NCBI GenBank assembly: GCA_030522415.1
Contig: CM060108.1
Span: forward strand, 42,298,256 to 42,362,255
Length of the DNA: 64,000 nt
Reading direction: 5' to 3'
Origin: Channallabes apus
Lineage: Eukaryota > Chordata > Actinopteri > Siluriformes > Clariidae
The notes under the pieces were generated by a model that was not told where the DNA came from, did not search any database, and worked only from the letters and a program-made list of their open reading frames with translations. Each line of letters starts with the position of its first letter. Position 1 is the stretch's first letter. Both the position numbers and the translations under genes were made by a program. Below are positions 1-11,900 of the stretch, one piece after another.

Positions 1-142
1 TTGTATTGGACCTGGTCGTGTCTGTGTTTGTGTCATGTGTGTTGCATGTGTGCATCTGTGTTTGTGTATTACAGTGTGACTGTGCGCCAGCGTGTTTGTG
101 TGTGTCACTTGTGAGTGAGTGTTGTGTGTGTCATTTGTACGC

Positions 143-146
<4 letters not shown>

Positions 147-187
<41 letters not shown>
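147..187. repeat. (GT)n microsatellite
   Basis: A run of about 20 GT units with a few imperfect units to its left (GCGTGCGT). The sequence back to position 1 is also GT-rich. Confidence 0.95.
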
Positions 188-189
<2 letters not shown>

Positions 190-469
190 CTGCGGGTATG
201 GCAGGCAGGAGTGGACAGATGGCTGGCCCTCTCCTCTCTCAGCTGCAGGAGTGGAGGGTGCAGTAACTGCGCCTCTTCTGCGCTGTTGACCTTGCCATGG
301 CCATCCATGTGCCTGGCACTCAGCCGCGCCACCCAATCCACTCTATCCTTATTATTAAAAACGCACACACACGCAGACATTAAATCACATACAAACACAC
401 ACACACAGTGTATGCTAGTCATACTATTACAACAAACATAAGTTGTGTAATATATATATATATATGTAT

Positions 470-2605
470 AACTTATGTTCGTTAGCGGCTAAAACGCATA
501 ACCTAATATAAGTATATCGAACGCCGCCCCAAGGAACGTAACATGGGTGAAGCTGAAAATATGAACTCACCAAAAGTACTTTGGATTTTGTGGAAAAGAG
601 CTTGAAAAGTGTTACTCTACATTACCCCATAAATCAGTCAGAGACAGAATACCGGCTGTCGGATCTGCCCTTTCAAAGCCAACTGACTGAAGCCAAGCGA
701 TCTAAGTGTGAATGATGTCTCGGCCTTGACCTTTTCTCTTTCTTTGTACATATGGGAACAGGAGACAGAGGAAAAAGCAAAAAAAAAACACCTGATAACT
801 GCCAAACCCATCAAAGACGCCACATAGGGAGCGAGATTCCATTCAGAGTTAAGGGCTGCGTTGGGACGAGGCCAGTTTTCCAAGTCCAACTTCCTATCTA
901 ACCTTGGTCGTGGGCGTCTTTCCATTCCGACCCTTCGCTGCCTTCTTCCATGACCGGACGTTTGGAAGGCCGAACGCTACGAGCCGCTACTTAATCCTAA
1001 GCATGCAGCTCCAGAACAAGGGGTGGCATTAAGACTGCTAATGTAATGCGGCCCCTTGGTCGCTCACCATCAATAAAACATGCGCGGGAACTCGGGGTGA
1101 AAACGCAGAGGGGTCTTTCACCTCTGGCGGCTCGAGGAAGGAGAAAGTAAAGACACAGACGTGGTGAAGGGTGCCTATCAAAATCTGAGTAGGGGATCAA
1201 AGAAAAAACAGGTTTAGGAAGGGATGAAGAGACAGAATAGACTTAAATACAGTATGTAAGTAAATAAATGTTTATTTGAAAAGAAATATTGTTCGAAAAT
1301 ATATATTTTTTAAATTATTCTTAATGATTATTTTAAAAAAATATTATAAAAATGATAAAAAATTAATTATAAAATTAATTATTAATACTTTATTAATCCC
1401 AAAGGGAAATTGTATAAATTATATAATTGTATAAATTCATATAGTTAAGAGTAAATAAAAGAGAATAGTCTATGAAAAGAAAAAAATCAATAACAAAAAT
1501 ATCAACACAAAACACTTATGAATAAAAATAACTTTAAATAAATCTTATAACAATATAAGGACTTGAAAGGAAAAATACTACTACTAATACTAATAATAAT
1601 AAATGATAATAAATAAATAAATAAATTAATAGAGTTTTTCAAGACGCTATCTACATCGTTCAAATTTTCCAACAAATTATTTCCAATCTTTTCCTTTAAA
1701 TAATTTGTACAAAAACGTATTTTTTAATAAAGAGAATTAAACCAAGGACGCAATACATACAGCCCCTGCATACAGTACGAAACGAAACTAGAGAGATCTA
1801 CCGAGCTGTTAGACTTCAGCTGAAAGTCCACGTCTTCTGGCAAGCAGCCTGCATTCTCAGTCTCTGCTGTTACACAATAAACAGTCTAATAAATCCCTAA
1901 TAAAATAACATAGATCTATGCAGACTTACAGACGGAGAGACAGACAGACAAACACAGAGTGTCTAGTGATGCACATCGACTTTCAGGAAAATAATAGTTG
2001 ACTCTGAGCATCCTGCGCGGGTCACGCGTAGCGTAGATTGTGCAGACGCCCCGTTTTTTTATTAATTGGTGATTAATAACGCCTCACCATTCATTAGTGC
2101 AGTCACCTCGGTGCAGTGAAGTGTGGCTGTGTTAATAAGTAATTACACACACCTTTCTGATCAATGACTTGATCTCCCTCCCTCTCTCTCTTTCTGTCTG
2201 TCTCTGTCTTTCTTTCTCCATCATACTCACTCTTAATGTCAGAGCTCTGGGCTTTGCTGCACACTGAAGAGAAATGTGCTAACATTAGGAATTTTATTGC
2301 TTTGAGTATTAGAATCGAGCAGTTACATTAGAATAAAATCAGCAGATAATCGATCTATTTGACACCATATGGATTGATATACTGTACTGTATACCAAAGG
2401 CACCCCACAATCTACAAGACCCCGATACCACCCACCCCCCCCCCTCCCCCTGGCACCGGCTTGATGGGGCGCATTTGTTATATAGTCGGGTAAAAATTAA
2501 GTAAACACGTCACTGCTCAAACTATTCTCGCGGGATCCTCAGACAACAGTGTCATGGATAATTTGTGTTCTCAATTCCAGGCAGCAAATTAAGTCTCCTA
2601 TTCTG

Positions 2606-2609
<4 letters not shown>
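470..2609. other. Intronic stretch, mostly AT-rich, no gene seen
   Basis: Positions 1260-1740 are very AT-rich. At about 1388-1420 there is a motif of the type ACTTTATTAATCCCAAAGGGAAATT, which resembles the conserved end of a repeat common in fish genomes; I cannot name its family with confidence. A pyrimidine/purine tract lies at 2174-2220 and a C-run near 2430-2450. No coding signal was found. Confidence 0.5.

Positions 2610-2655
<46 letters not shown>
2610..2655. repeat. (AT)n microsatellite
   Basis: An uninterrupted AT run of about 23 units. Confidence 0.95.
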
Positions 2656-2658
<3 letters not shown>

Positions 2659-3498
2659 CATGTATGTAATGCAGACATACACAGCGGAGGAGAAGGAGGA
2701 GCTGGACTGGGTGTCAGGCTGAAAATCTTAAATCTTAGCGAATTTGAAACCTAAAATACAAAAAAAAAAAAAAAAAAAAAGCAGAAGGCAGGAACGAGGA
2801 AACCGGATGGAATCTCTTGTCTCTCCTGTTCTCATCTCTCTGCTTCTCATCTCCTCACGCTTGGTAGCAGCCCACGGTTCTGCCTCACACAGAGAGGCCA
2901 GCTGTACAGTAAACGTGCGCCCTACTCTGCCCCCTAGCCCCCTCCACCCTTGCCACCTTCCCACCTCCTGCCCACCGATCCAGGCCTCTCTCTCTTTCCC
3001 TTTTTCCGTGTTGTCTGGGCATGCACTCAGCTTTCACTCCCTCCCACCTTGCAATAACAAAAACGTATAAAGAAAAAAAATATAAAGAAAACACACCAAA
3101 GGTGACCCTCTAAATCAGCTTTTCTATGAAATTCCTGACTGTCCTTCCAAACGTCATCCACCTGTTTGGTACAATTTATTTGGCAAGTGAAAAAAGCCAG
3201 TGGAGATAAAAGCTGAAACTAGCGATCTATCCATGAGGTCCTAACCATTCACGGATAGAACCCTCAGCATCCAGAACCTGGAGATAAATATACAGTACTG
3301 TCATGCATCGTTAAAAAATCTAATTGGCTGAGTATTTTTAATAAATCAATATGTTGTTGTTCATTACAAATCCTAATGCATTTCATAAATAATTACTGAG
3401 GTTCAGTCTATACCAAGTACCAAGTTTGTGAAAGTCTTAGGATTAATTCCTCCTAAGTGGATCAAGACAGGGTTTCCCTTTTTATTCCAGCAGCACCA
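2656..3498. other. Intronic stretch with no recognised feature
   Basis: A 20 bp A-run lies at 2761-2780, followed by a C/T-rich segment (2920-3050). Short frames here are low-complexity and have no family resemblance. Confidence 0.5.
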
Positions 3499-3849
3499 TT
3501 AAAGAGCACATATTATGTAAAAAAAAAAAAAAATCGAATGGTTCAGTTTGCATGCTCAAACAAAAGAATGAGTATTTAAAAATGTGCATTTTTTTCCTTT
3601 TTCTCAATTTTGCTTAAACATGTCAATTAGATTGTTCCCCTATTGTGATGTCATTTAAGAATATACCCCTTCCCTTGCTTGTTGCTCAGCTCTGCTGTTC
3701 TCTGTGTGGGCGTGGCTCAGCAGTAGCTCATTTACATAGACACTAAAACGGCATGTTCGGAGAAGGAGTGAACCAGAGGGAGAATGAGGTATAAAAAAAA
3801 ATGGAGATTCGGGATAGGGATCTCTGAGACCATAATATGGGACCTTTAA
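3499..3849. mobile_element. TTAA-flanked miniature DNA element, copy 1
   Basis: The block is bounded by TTAA on both sides. The left end reads TTAAAGAGCACATATTATG and the right end reads ATAATATGGGACCTTTAA, giving imperfect terminal inverted repeats around an ATATTATG core. About 350 bp separates the ends and there is no transposase frame. The internal string CTCATTTACATAGACACT is shared with the block at 46149-46508, which proves a repeat family. TTAA ends suggest a piggyBac-like target preference; the family itself is unresolved. Confidence 0.65.
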
Positions 3850-4689
3850 ACTACTCTTTTGTCTAGGTACAAAAACAAGTGCTACTGTATATATGGTTTG
3901 GTCTGAATGAATCATTTAAAGGAGAAGAAGAAGAAGAAAACTCCTAATGACCGACTGGAATCCTAAAAAAAAAAAAAAAAAAGCCAAGGGGTTTTGGAAG
4001 ATTGCTGGATGTCTGAGATGAAGGGGAGATTGGACCTTTTTTCTTGTGCATGACGACCTCACATCAGGGTACTGAGATGTAAGCAAGAGGTTTGGCTCAG
4101 CAGGAGAACATAGAGGAAAAACAGGCTCCTATGGCGCTTTCAGGGTCAGAGTTCACACTGTTGTCAAGAAACAGGGCGACTCTGAAGTGCTGCTGTGATT
4201 CTTTTCAGCTTAACTGTCAGTGAAAGACCTTCACACGCATGAGGCAAAGTTTTTGAGGCTCTGGCGATTCTTTTGCTTTGTTTCCATCCAATATAGATGA
4301 AACAGAACAGGTATCACTATTAAACCTGTTTATTAAAACTGCTGAAAATCTCGACATATAAATAATTGCAGCATGAAAGAACAACGCATTTTCTTCCATA
4401 AAGATCTACCGACATGGCCTCGTGTGTATGCCCTGCCTTTATACGTAGGCAACTCTCAGAACCATGCATGCCAAGCTTTTGTCTGTAGAGAAAACCCGTC
4501 TGAAGTGTGTGCACCGAGCACACGCGGGCCTTAATAAACATCCTTCAAAAACCTAGGACGTTAACGACAGTTTTAATAGTGACCACAGAAGCTGAGAGAG
4601 GCATAAACCCTGGCATCCACTCCTCCCGTCTTCCTCTCGCCCTCTCTGGTGGCACATCGCATGCCTTTAGTTGTGTGAATTAGCCATGC
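3850..4689. other. Intronic stretch with no recognised feature
   Basis: Single-copy-looking sequence with a 17 bp A-run near 3966. No coding or repeat family was recognised. Confidence 0.45.
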
Positions 4690-5300
4690 CAGCAAACTCC
4701 AAACTAAAGAGTGGCCAGCTGTCTTCTGGCCTGCTTCGAAATTGCTCCACGGTCACCAGCAATCGGATTTTTTCATTTTGTTTTTTTCCTACAGATGGAC
4801 AGGAATATCACATTGAGTCCCATGATTTGAATGACCAGCTGTATGGCGAATATGGATGGATCCATCTGGACCTTGAGAGCTGTCTCTTCACTCCCAAGGG
4901 CAATGCGGCTACTGGTTCGGGCCAACGGCGCACCGCTTTCCTCGCTAGAAACGTGATTAGGATGTTATAAGTTCCCTGTTTCCCCGCACAAAGACACACA
5001 TGTCCGCTTGGGTCCATGAGGCAAACGCCGGACTCATCGCCACATCACAGAAGTTATGAGTTCTCTAAAATCTCATGGATACTTTATTCAATTTGGTTTT
5101 GGGGGTCACGGGGACGATGGGTGCAGAGGTGGAACAAAGCGGCGCATCAAAATTGCTCTGTGCTTTTTTGGAGCCTTTTTCTTATTGGCTATATCTCAGA
5201 TTAGACTCGGAGGACATGCTAATTTACTTTATTCTATTTTGTGCCATCATGTCGTCTATATATATAGAGCTATCGGGGTGAGTCAACAGCCATAAAGCAA
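4690..5300. promoter_or_regulatory. Candidate conserved non-coding block (unproven)
   Basis: This is balanced-composition sequence without simple repeats or transposon signatures, including ATGACCAGCTGTATGGCG near 4832. The open frames crossing it lack domain signatures and splice context. Developmental regulators of this class usually have conserved enhancers in their introns. The call is inferred from composition and context only. Confidence 0.25.
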
Positions 5301-6506
5301 GGAGCGTAGGGCCAGGAACAGCACCCCTAAGAGAGGAGCGCCTGCTCCATTACCTACGCTAATAACAGTGACAGCTGAGCAGAGATGACCCCCGGCCTCT
5401 CGTTTCGCCTCTCCTGTGCAGATGGCCATTAAAAGGAGAAAGTGTCCCCTTATTTCAAGGGAGAAGGCATTTGGACCCTTTTCCAAATGAGGCCTCTGCT
5501 TCCCCCCGTCCCGTTTTGCTTTTCTGGCACATGCTGCCTGTGAAGTAATTACGATCCAGTCCAGATTTGCCCCTCCACACCACACCACACCACGCCACGC
5601 CACCCCGTGAAATGCCTAGCCCACATACTATCATCGCCCACCAGAACTGTCAAAGGAAGACCGTAGTGGACACCTGAGTATGGCCTGTACATCAGCACCA
5701 CGGCAGTTGGTTAGTTCATTTCCGCCAATTTGAAATTTGATACGGCGGTGGAGCAATTCTTATCTTAACAGTCATTGTACAAGGACAGAAAGGGTTGAAT
5801 CTTTATCGAACCCTTTGTTTTTTGGGCGGAGGCGGTAGGGAACAGATTATGTTGTGGCTACAGCATGATAGTTCATAATATATGATATTGTGGCGCTAAT
5901 ATTATGGAGTCATAGCTACAATTTGTGTAGCTTGGACCCACTATTCCATATGTTGTGGAAGTTCATACTTAATTACATACTTCGCTCTTTACCGTCTAAA
6001 CCTGTCATTTGTACCAAATCGAATACAAATTCCAGTTTCAGATCTCATTAGGAGTGTTTATGTAGAAGTTTGAATGTCTTATACATACAGTAAGAGTTAT
6101 ACATAAAAGATATGATTGTTATAAAATAAGATCTATTTATGGTCGTACAATTCGGTATCACTCAAATGAGGATGGGTTCCCATTTGCGTCTGGTTCCTTC
6201 CTTATGTCATCTCTGGGAGTGTTACCTTTCCAACATCGTCCCCAACTTGCTTATTAGGGATGAAACTGACCAAAGCTCTAATGACCTGAGACCTGTTCTG
6301 TATACCGCATTTAATCTTCAACTGTTTCTCCTTTACTATCACCTGATAACTACAGTATGAATGAAATAGAAGGAAATTTGGCAGAACAATTATATTTAAT
6401 GATGATCATACACGGATTGCGCATGGATTTACTGACAATGTAGTTGGGAGAAAATGGCGTGTCCTCATATGAGGACATCTGGGGATCAAAAGGATTTTAT
6501 ACATAT
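5301..6506. other. Intronic stretch with no recognised feature
   Basis: A short run of CACCACAC/CACGCCACGC units lies near 5577-5602. The remainder is AT-rich single-copy-looking sequence. Confidence 0.45.
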
Positions 6507-7519
6507 CAGTGGTGGGCGATATAACCAAAACGGTAGAAGCAATTTTCTACCTCGATAACGACATATATCAAAATATAGCAATTTGTATCTGAAAATGTTA
6601 TCTAAATAATAATTTAAACACAAAGAAACTGTTTTACATAATGTAATTTTATATAAACTGTGAATTGCTGAGGTTTGCCGCATTTACTTTGGCCATATTC
6701 GGTTGGATGCTTGGATTTCAGATGATAGAAAAGGTTTGACGTGTTTCCACCACTTGTTAAAACCTTGCAAATCACGTTCGTCTAATTCGTATCACTTTTC
6801 TTATACCCGAACCAATTCCACATCACAGACGATGCAGCTTTTTTCTTTACAATCTCCTCGTTGTTGGTTTCGTCACATGTAGGCAAACTCACTGCTGCTG
6901 CACCGTCTTCTTCTATTGTCGAAGTGTACGTGAAGCCAAACAGATCAAAAGTGGGACGAAACCGTGGCACCCGATTGAACCAAATATCTGCGCGGCCCAG
7001 TGGACAGCGCAGCGCGACTATCTGGATAGCGCAGAGATGATCTGGTTTATTCGCGCAGCCCGGTGGATCGCGCAGCGCGGACCAACTTGAGCAGCGCCGC
7101 TCGAATCACAAACCTGCGCGACTCACTGTTTTTTATTTAAAATGTCCGGACTGTTTAATATTGTTTCCGCCTTGCCATGCCTGGTTTGTACGTGAGCATC
7201 CCAGCGGGGTAAAATGTATTATGATGGTTGGCGTGGTTTATATATATCAGCGTCGCGCAGGTTTGTGATTCGAGCAGCGCTGCTCAAGTTAGTCCGCGCT
7301 GCGCGATCCACCGGGTCTGGATATTTGGTCTGCCCACGTCGGCTCAATCGGTTGCCACGGTTTCGTCCCACTTTAGATGTGTTTGGCTTCCCATAGAAGT
7401 GAATGTGTATTGTGTGGTTATGTAACGTGCAACGTCACGTGATCTCAACCGCGATTAAAAACGATTAAAAAATTGACAAATTTCTACCGGTTAACCGTTT
7501 ATACCGGTATATCGCCCAT

Positions 7520-7523
<4 letters not shown>
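6507..7523 (-). mobile_element. Relic hAT-type element with internal foldback and decayed BED-finger transposase
   Basis: The ends form imperfect terminal inverted repeats. The left end is CAGTGGTGGGCGATATA and the right end, read inward, is TAGGGATGGGCGATATA (14 of 17 match). On the minus strand from about 6970 down to 6690 a frame starts MPRFRPTFDLFG and continues through SVMWNWFGYKKSDT. After one stop codon it goes on as VICKV, SGGNTSNLFYHLKSKHPTEY. This is the BED zinc-finger module found at the N terminus of hAT/ZBED transposases. The second metal-binding Cys and a few residues around it are missing, and the catalytic part is absent. A large inverted repeat lies in the right half (about 7056-7132 against 7252-7320). 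Outside it, a second copy of the frame's start is present in inverted orientation. The flanking AT repeat hides any target duplication. Confidence 0.8.

Positions 7524-7563
<40 letters not shown>
7524..7563. repeat. (AT)n microsatellite abutting the hAT relic
   Basis: About 20 AT units immediately after the right terminus of the element. The element may have inserted into an AT-rich target. Confidence 0.93.
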
Positions 7564-7570
<7 letters not shown>

Positions 7571-8575
7571 TTTTCTTTCTATGAAACTACTTTGTGAAAA
7601 CGCCCATTGTTAAAAGAACTTTAATAAATTCTAATTGGATTGAATCATAGAATTGTCCACTGAGCTTTTGAACTATTGTCCATATTTATAAAAATACAAA
7701 ATGTTTTCATCTATTACTAGAAGATTTTTAAAAAAGTACATCAACATAGAAAAGAGCACCTCACATATTCAAACTGAATACCCATACTGCTGTCAGTGTG
7801 AGTGAGTGTGAGGTTTTAGAGCCAAGAATCACACTAACACATGTATTAGATCATTCATAGCAATCTGTAATATTAAAAATATGAATACATAAATAAATCA
7901 GCACCATGAAGAAGTAATGTGTTTTGAAAACGACCCTTTACTGCCCAGGTCAAAAAAAGCATGCAGGTCATGTTATAGACGCTCTCGTGTTTGCGAACAT
8001 ATAAAATAATTAAAATAAAGACAATTAAACATGCATTACACTACACAACACACTTTAACACCCTCCCTTGACTTACTTTCAGCTCAACCTGATCTCACCG
8101 ATGTAGTTTTATAGACAACTAACCCACAAAATCAGCCCAGAGTAACAAATTCATGTTCTCCTCTAGCACTACCAAACATCTGTAAGTATACAATAACATC
8201 TTAAACAATATCAATGTAAAGTTCTTCCACTGTAAATACTATGAAACCTTTTTTTCCCCCCAATCATCCTAAAGAGTTTTCTACTATTCTCCTATGTTAA
8301 CAAATTTCTCATCGTCCCGGTCTTTCCCAGGTCCTAAAACTGTGCTTAAGCTCTAATTTCAGAATAAAGACCAGAATAAAAGGTTACCGAAGATGAATGC
8401 ATTAAGATTCTCCTCTACATAAACATGAGACAGAAACACTAAGCAACTTTTTAGCCCTGAGTACTGTATCATCAATACACTGTCTTTGGGAAAACAGTAA
8501 AGATGCTGATTATGTGCTTTTTGCATTAACACCAGGTTTGTAAACATGTAACGTGAATTTGGGAGTTGAACTTAC
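7564..8575. other. Intronic stretch with no recognised feature
   Basis: AT-rich single-copy-looking sequence up to the donor of the YQCIKC exon. I looked specifically for further znf521 fingers on the minus strand and saw none. Confidence 0.5.
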
Positions 8576-8660
8576 CAAGCATATGATTTGCCACATGAAC
8601 CTGAATGTCCCATTCGCTATGGAAGACCATCTGACACTTAATGCACTGATACGTCTTCTT
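8576..8660 (-). CDS. znf521: znf521 small exon with the finger YQCIKC...HVANH (exon 5 by analogy)
   Basis: This 85 bp exon lies 278 bp downstream of the giant exon. The acceptor is CTTTTTCCCCCCAG followed by AAGAAGACG, and the donor is ATGCTTG followed by GTAAG. It is entered in phase 0, so the joined product reads SPSQSEE then KKTYQC, as in mammalian ZNF521. It encodes one complete C2H2 finger ([23 protein letters not shown]) and ends in phase 1 within the codon after HML. The exon is too short to stand out as an open frame, but its boundaries are fixed by the splice signals and the family alignment. In known ZNF521 proteins about three more fingers follow, including one with the HSFEGMGG stretch. 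I searched positions 1-8575 on the minus strand by eye and did not find them, so they probably lie beyond the left edge. Confidence 0.93.
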
Positions 8661-8938
8661 CTGGGGGGAAAAAGCAGCAGTCAAATGAAATAGACAGTGA
8701 CGAAAATGCAGAGAAAAAAAATTATGCATGATATTAAACTAAAGTTTGTCTTACAATATCCTGCACAATTTTAGCTATTGGTGAATGTCACACAGTGCAT
8801 CAATAATGATATAATAAATGTCTAAAACAAATGGCACTGAGAACAAGCAAAAGCATTTATATAAAACATTCATAAAAGCATGGAATGGCCTCTATTAAAA
8901 TACGTAGAATCAATCGCAGGTATGAAGCTTTGCCTCAC
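8661..8938 (-). other. znf521: znf521 intron between the giant exon and the next exon
   Basis: This is a short 278 bp phase-0 intron with GTGAGG donor and a polypyrimidine-CCCCCAG acceptor. It is AT-rich with no recognisable repeat. The reading frame of the giant exon stays open for 23 codons past the donor, to a stop at 8870. Unspliced transcripts would therefore end in a short unrelated tail (see findings). Confidence 0.85.
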
Positions 8939-11900
8939 CTCTTCGCTTTGTGAAGGACTAACTTTTGGCATGGGGGATCCTTGAGGCGTCCTCACTTGAC
9001 TGCCACTTCCCTCTCCTGTCTGCTCTCTGTGCACTGTCTGAAGATGTGTCTGCAGTTCTACCTCTGATTCAAACTTCACATTGCAGCTGGAGCATCTTGT
9101 CTTGGCGACGGTAGATGATATTGATGATGAGGACGATGTGGAATAGGTGGTCGCTTTTCTTTTTACACCACAGGGGCTCAGACTCTCCCCTTGATTCCAC
9201 CCTGCGTTAGAGGGTGCTGGTGTTTGTCCTCCAGGTTGCTGCTGCTTTACTCCATTTACGGTTGGACTGGAGCTTTTGCTAGCACTTACGCATGAGGCAC
9301 AGAGACCATACGGCAGTCCATTAATATCAAGCTTCACCATATCCTGCTTGGAGCGGAACTCCTTAAGACAAGAAGCACACTTGAAGAGCTTTTGACTCTG
9401 GTGATGCTGGTGGTGAGGAATAGTGGCACGCACACTAGGATGATGGGCAGACATGGTTCCCGTCTTCTGCATGTGGAAGGTGCCATGGATCTTCAGCTCT
9501 AAGGTTGAAGTAACGGTCTGCATGCAGACCACGCAGCGGAAGCCAGTCAGAGAGTTGCGCAAATCTGGATGCATTTGACAGTGCTCCAGGAAGTCCTCCT
9601 CACTATGCAACGGTAACTTGCAAATTCGACAGCTGCCTGTGTCTAAGCTCTTACTATGAGTAACCTTATGCTCTGTCAAAGTAAGCAGAGATGGGAAGCG
9701 TTCTCCACAAATGGGACACATGTAATGCTTTACAGGTCCCAGGTGAGTTTGCATATGTTCCCGGAGTCCTGCTTCAGAGAAGAACGTTCTAGAGCAAACA
9801 TTGCATTTGTGGCTCCCCTTGATAATTTCTGCTTTCTTCTTGTGCATTGCGGTCTCCCCTGGTCGGATGTTGTGATCCCGGAGCTGGTGATTGGTCAAGA
9901 GGGACTCCATAGTGTAGGATGCCCCACAGATGTCACAGGTGTACATGACCTCTGAGGACTCAACATCCTCTTCGCTTCCATCATGGCTGTTATGAGACTC
10001 CCCTGTACCAGGTCCTCCATGGCTGTTGGTCAGAATGCTCTGAAGTTCTGCATCATCCTTAGAAACTGATTCACCACCACCACCACTTGTAGAGCCATTG
10101 GTGCCACAGTTTTGGGCCTTTCCTTCAAATACACAATGTTTCTCACGTAAGTGACGTTCCAGCAAGATGATCGCATGGAAAGCCTTGTTGCAGAAGCGGC
10201 AGTTATACTTCTTGCTGTGTGTGGTGATGTGGCACTGCAGCTCAACTTCTGTACCAAAAGACTCACCACAAAAGATGCAGCGGTGGACCCGGCCTTGGTT
10301 CTCCAAATGACTGTGCTTGACATGCAGTTGGAGGTCAGTTTCATGACGAAAATCCCAGTTGCAAGATGTACAGCGGTAGACTTTCTTCTCATTGCTGTGT
10401 TTTACTGCAAGATGAAGCTGTGTTGAGACTTTGGAGTCAAATACTTCTTGGCAAAGAGTGCAACGAAAGAACAAAAAGGTGTGCATATCAAGGAGGTGCT
10501 TCTGCAGGTCATCTACTGATGTGAACTGCTTGTCACAACTTTCACAGATGTAGTACGTGGAAGTGACAGTAAAGTGGACGGTCACATGCTTAAGCAGAGC
10601 GTCCTGGCTGGGAAAGTCCTTGTTGCACTGTGGACAGGTTAGTTGTGGTAGCATACCATCAAGGTGAGTTTTTAGGTGAGTCTGGAAAAGATCAAGACTA
10701 GTGTACTTAGCACCACACTGGTTACATATGAATTCACTTGTTGATCGGGATGAAGTGCTGCCATGTTTAAGAAGAGTAGCTTGATCGACAGATATGGAAG
10801 ATGAAGGGCTAAGGGCTCTATGGGTTCTTCTCCCGTTGTTGATATAATTCAGTGCCAGGGGGATGTTCTTGTGGTTTTCTTTGATATGCTTGTTCAGCTT
10901 CAAGACACTGTTGAAAATAGGAGAATTGGTACAATAAGAACAGGAATAGACCTCCACAATGGGATCTTTAGGAGTGACTGCAAGTGGAGAGTCAAATCGC
11001 AAGCTTCCAGAATCACAGTGGGTCTGTCGTACATGTTCCTCAAGTGTGGCCTCGGTCAGAAATCCCATGAAGCACTGGGGACAGAAAAAGGCATTGCTCT
11101 CCTTGGCTACCGGGCTAGGAAAGCCGTGTGAGCAACGGATGTGTTCCTGCAAGGCATTGAGATCTCCAAGCATCTCTGGACAAAAGTTACACTGTAACAA
11201 GGCATCAGACAAGCTAGCGAGTAGAGTAGATGGATCTTCAGCATTGTGGACTTGCTTCAGATGCTCATTCAAGTTGACCAGAGATGGAAGGATCTCTAGG
11301 CAGAACTGGCAAGTATGGGCCTGCTCAGGTTTATCGACATGCATCGTCCTTAGGTGAATCTGAAGCACAGCAAGACTGGAGAACACTTGTTTGTTGCAGT
11401 AGATGCAACTGTAAGCTACTTTAGGCTGTTTAGCAGGTCGTCCACAAATATCATTTGTGTGCTGGGCAGCACGCTTTCTTCTTCCACGAGTCTTGGGCAC
11501 AGTGGGAGCAGTGTCTACCATGGTTGAACTATCAACAGAAAGGTTGGAGTCCGGAGTGGTGCTTGAAACTGATGTGTATCCTACCGTCAGCAGAGAAGGA
11601 CTGTTGCTGTGGTTGCTGGACTCTGGGAGTTGGTGAACATCCATGTGTGCATACAACTCTTCCACAGTAGGGAAGTGCTCGGAGCATACAGTGCATATAT
11701 GTCCCTTTTGGTCTCGACTATGCGCCTGGTCAATATGGCTAAGCAATGTACCCTCGTCACTAAATGGCTCATGGCAGTAAATGCACTGCAGACCAGGCCC
11801 TACACTTCCTTCTTCTGGGGGGGAACACTCAGGGTGGCACTCTGCAATGTGCTTCTGAAGCTCTTCAGGCACATCAAACCCTTCTTCACATCGGCTGCAC

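Larger units (their letters stand above)
1..8575 (-). other. znf521: Partial znf521 intron downstream of the YQCIKC exon
   Basis: This sequence lies after the GTAAG donor next to 8576. It should be intronic because the last three fingers of the protein have not been reached. It contains (GT)n and (AT)n tracts, a TTAA-flanked miniature element, a relic hAT element and single-copy sequence. Confidence 0.65.
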
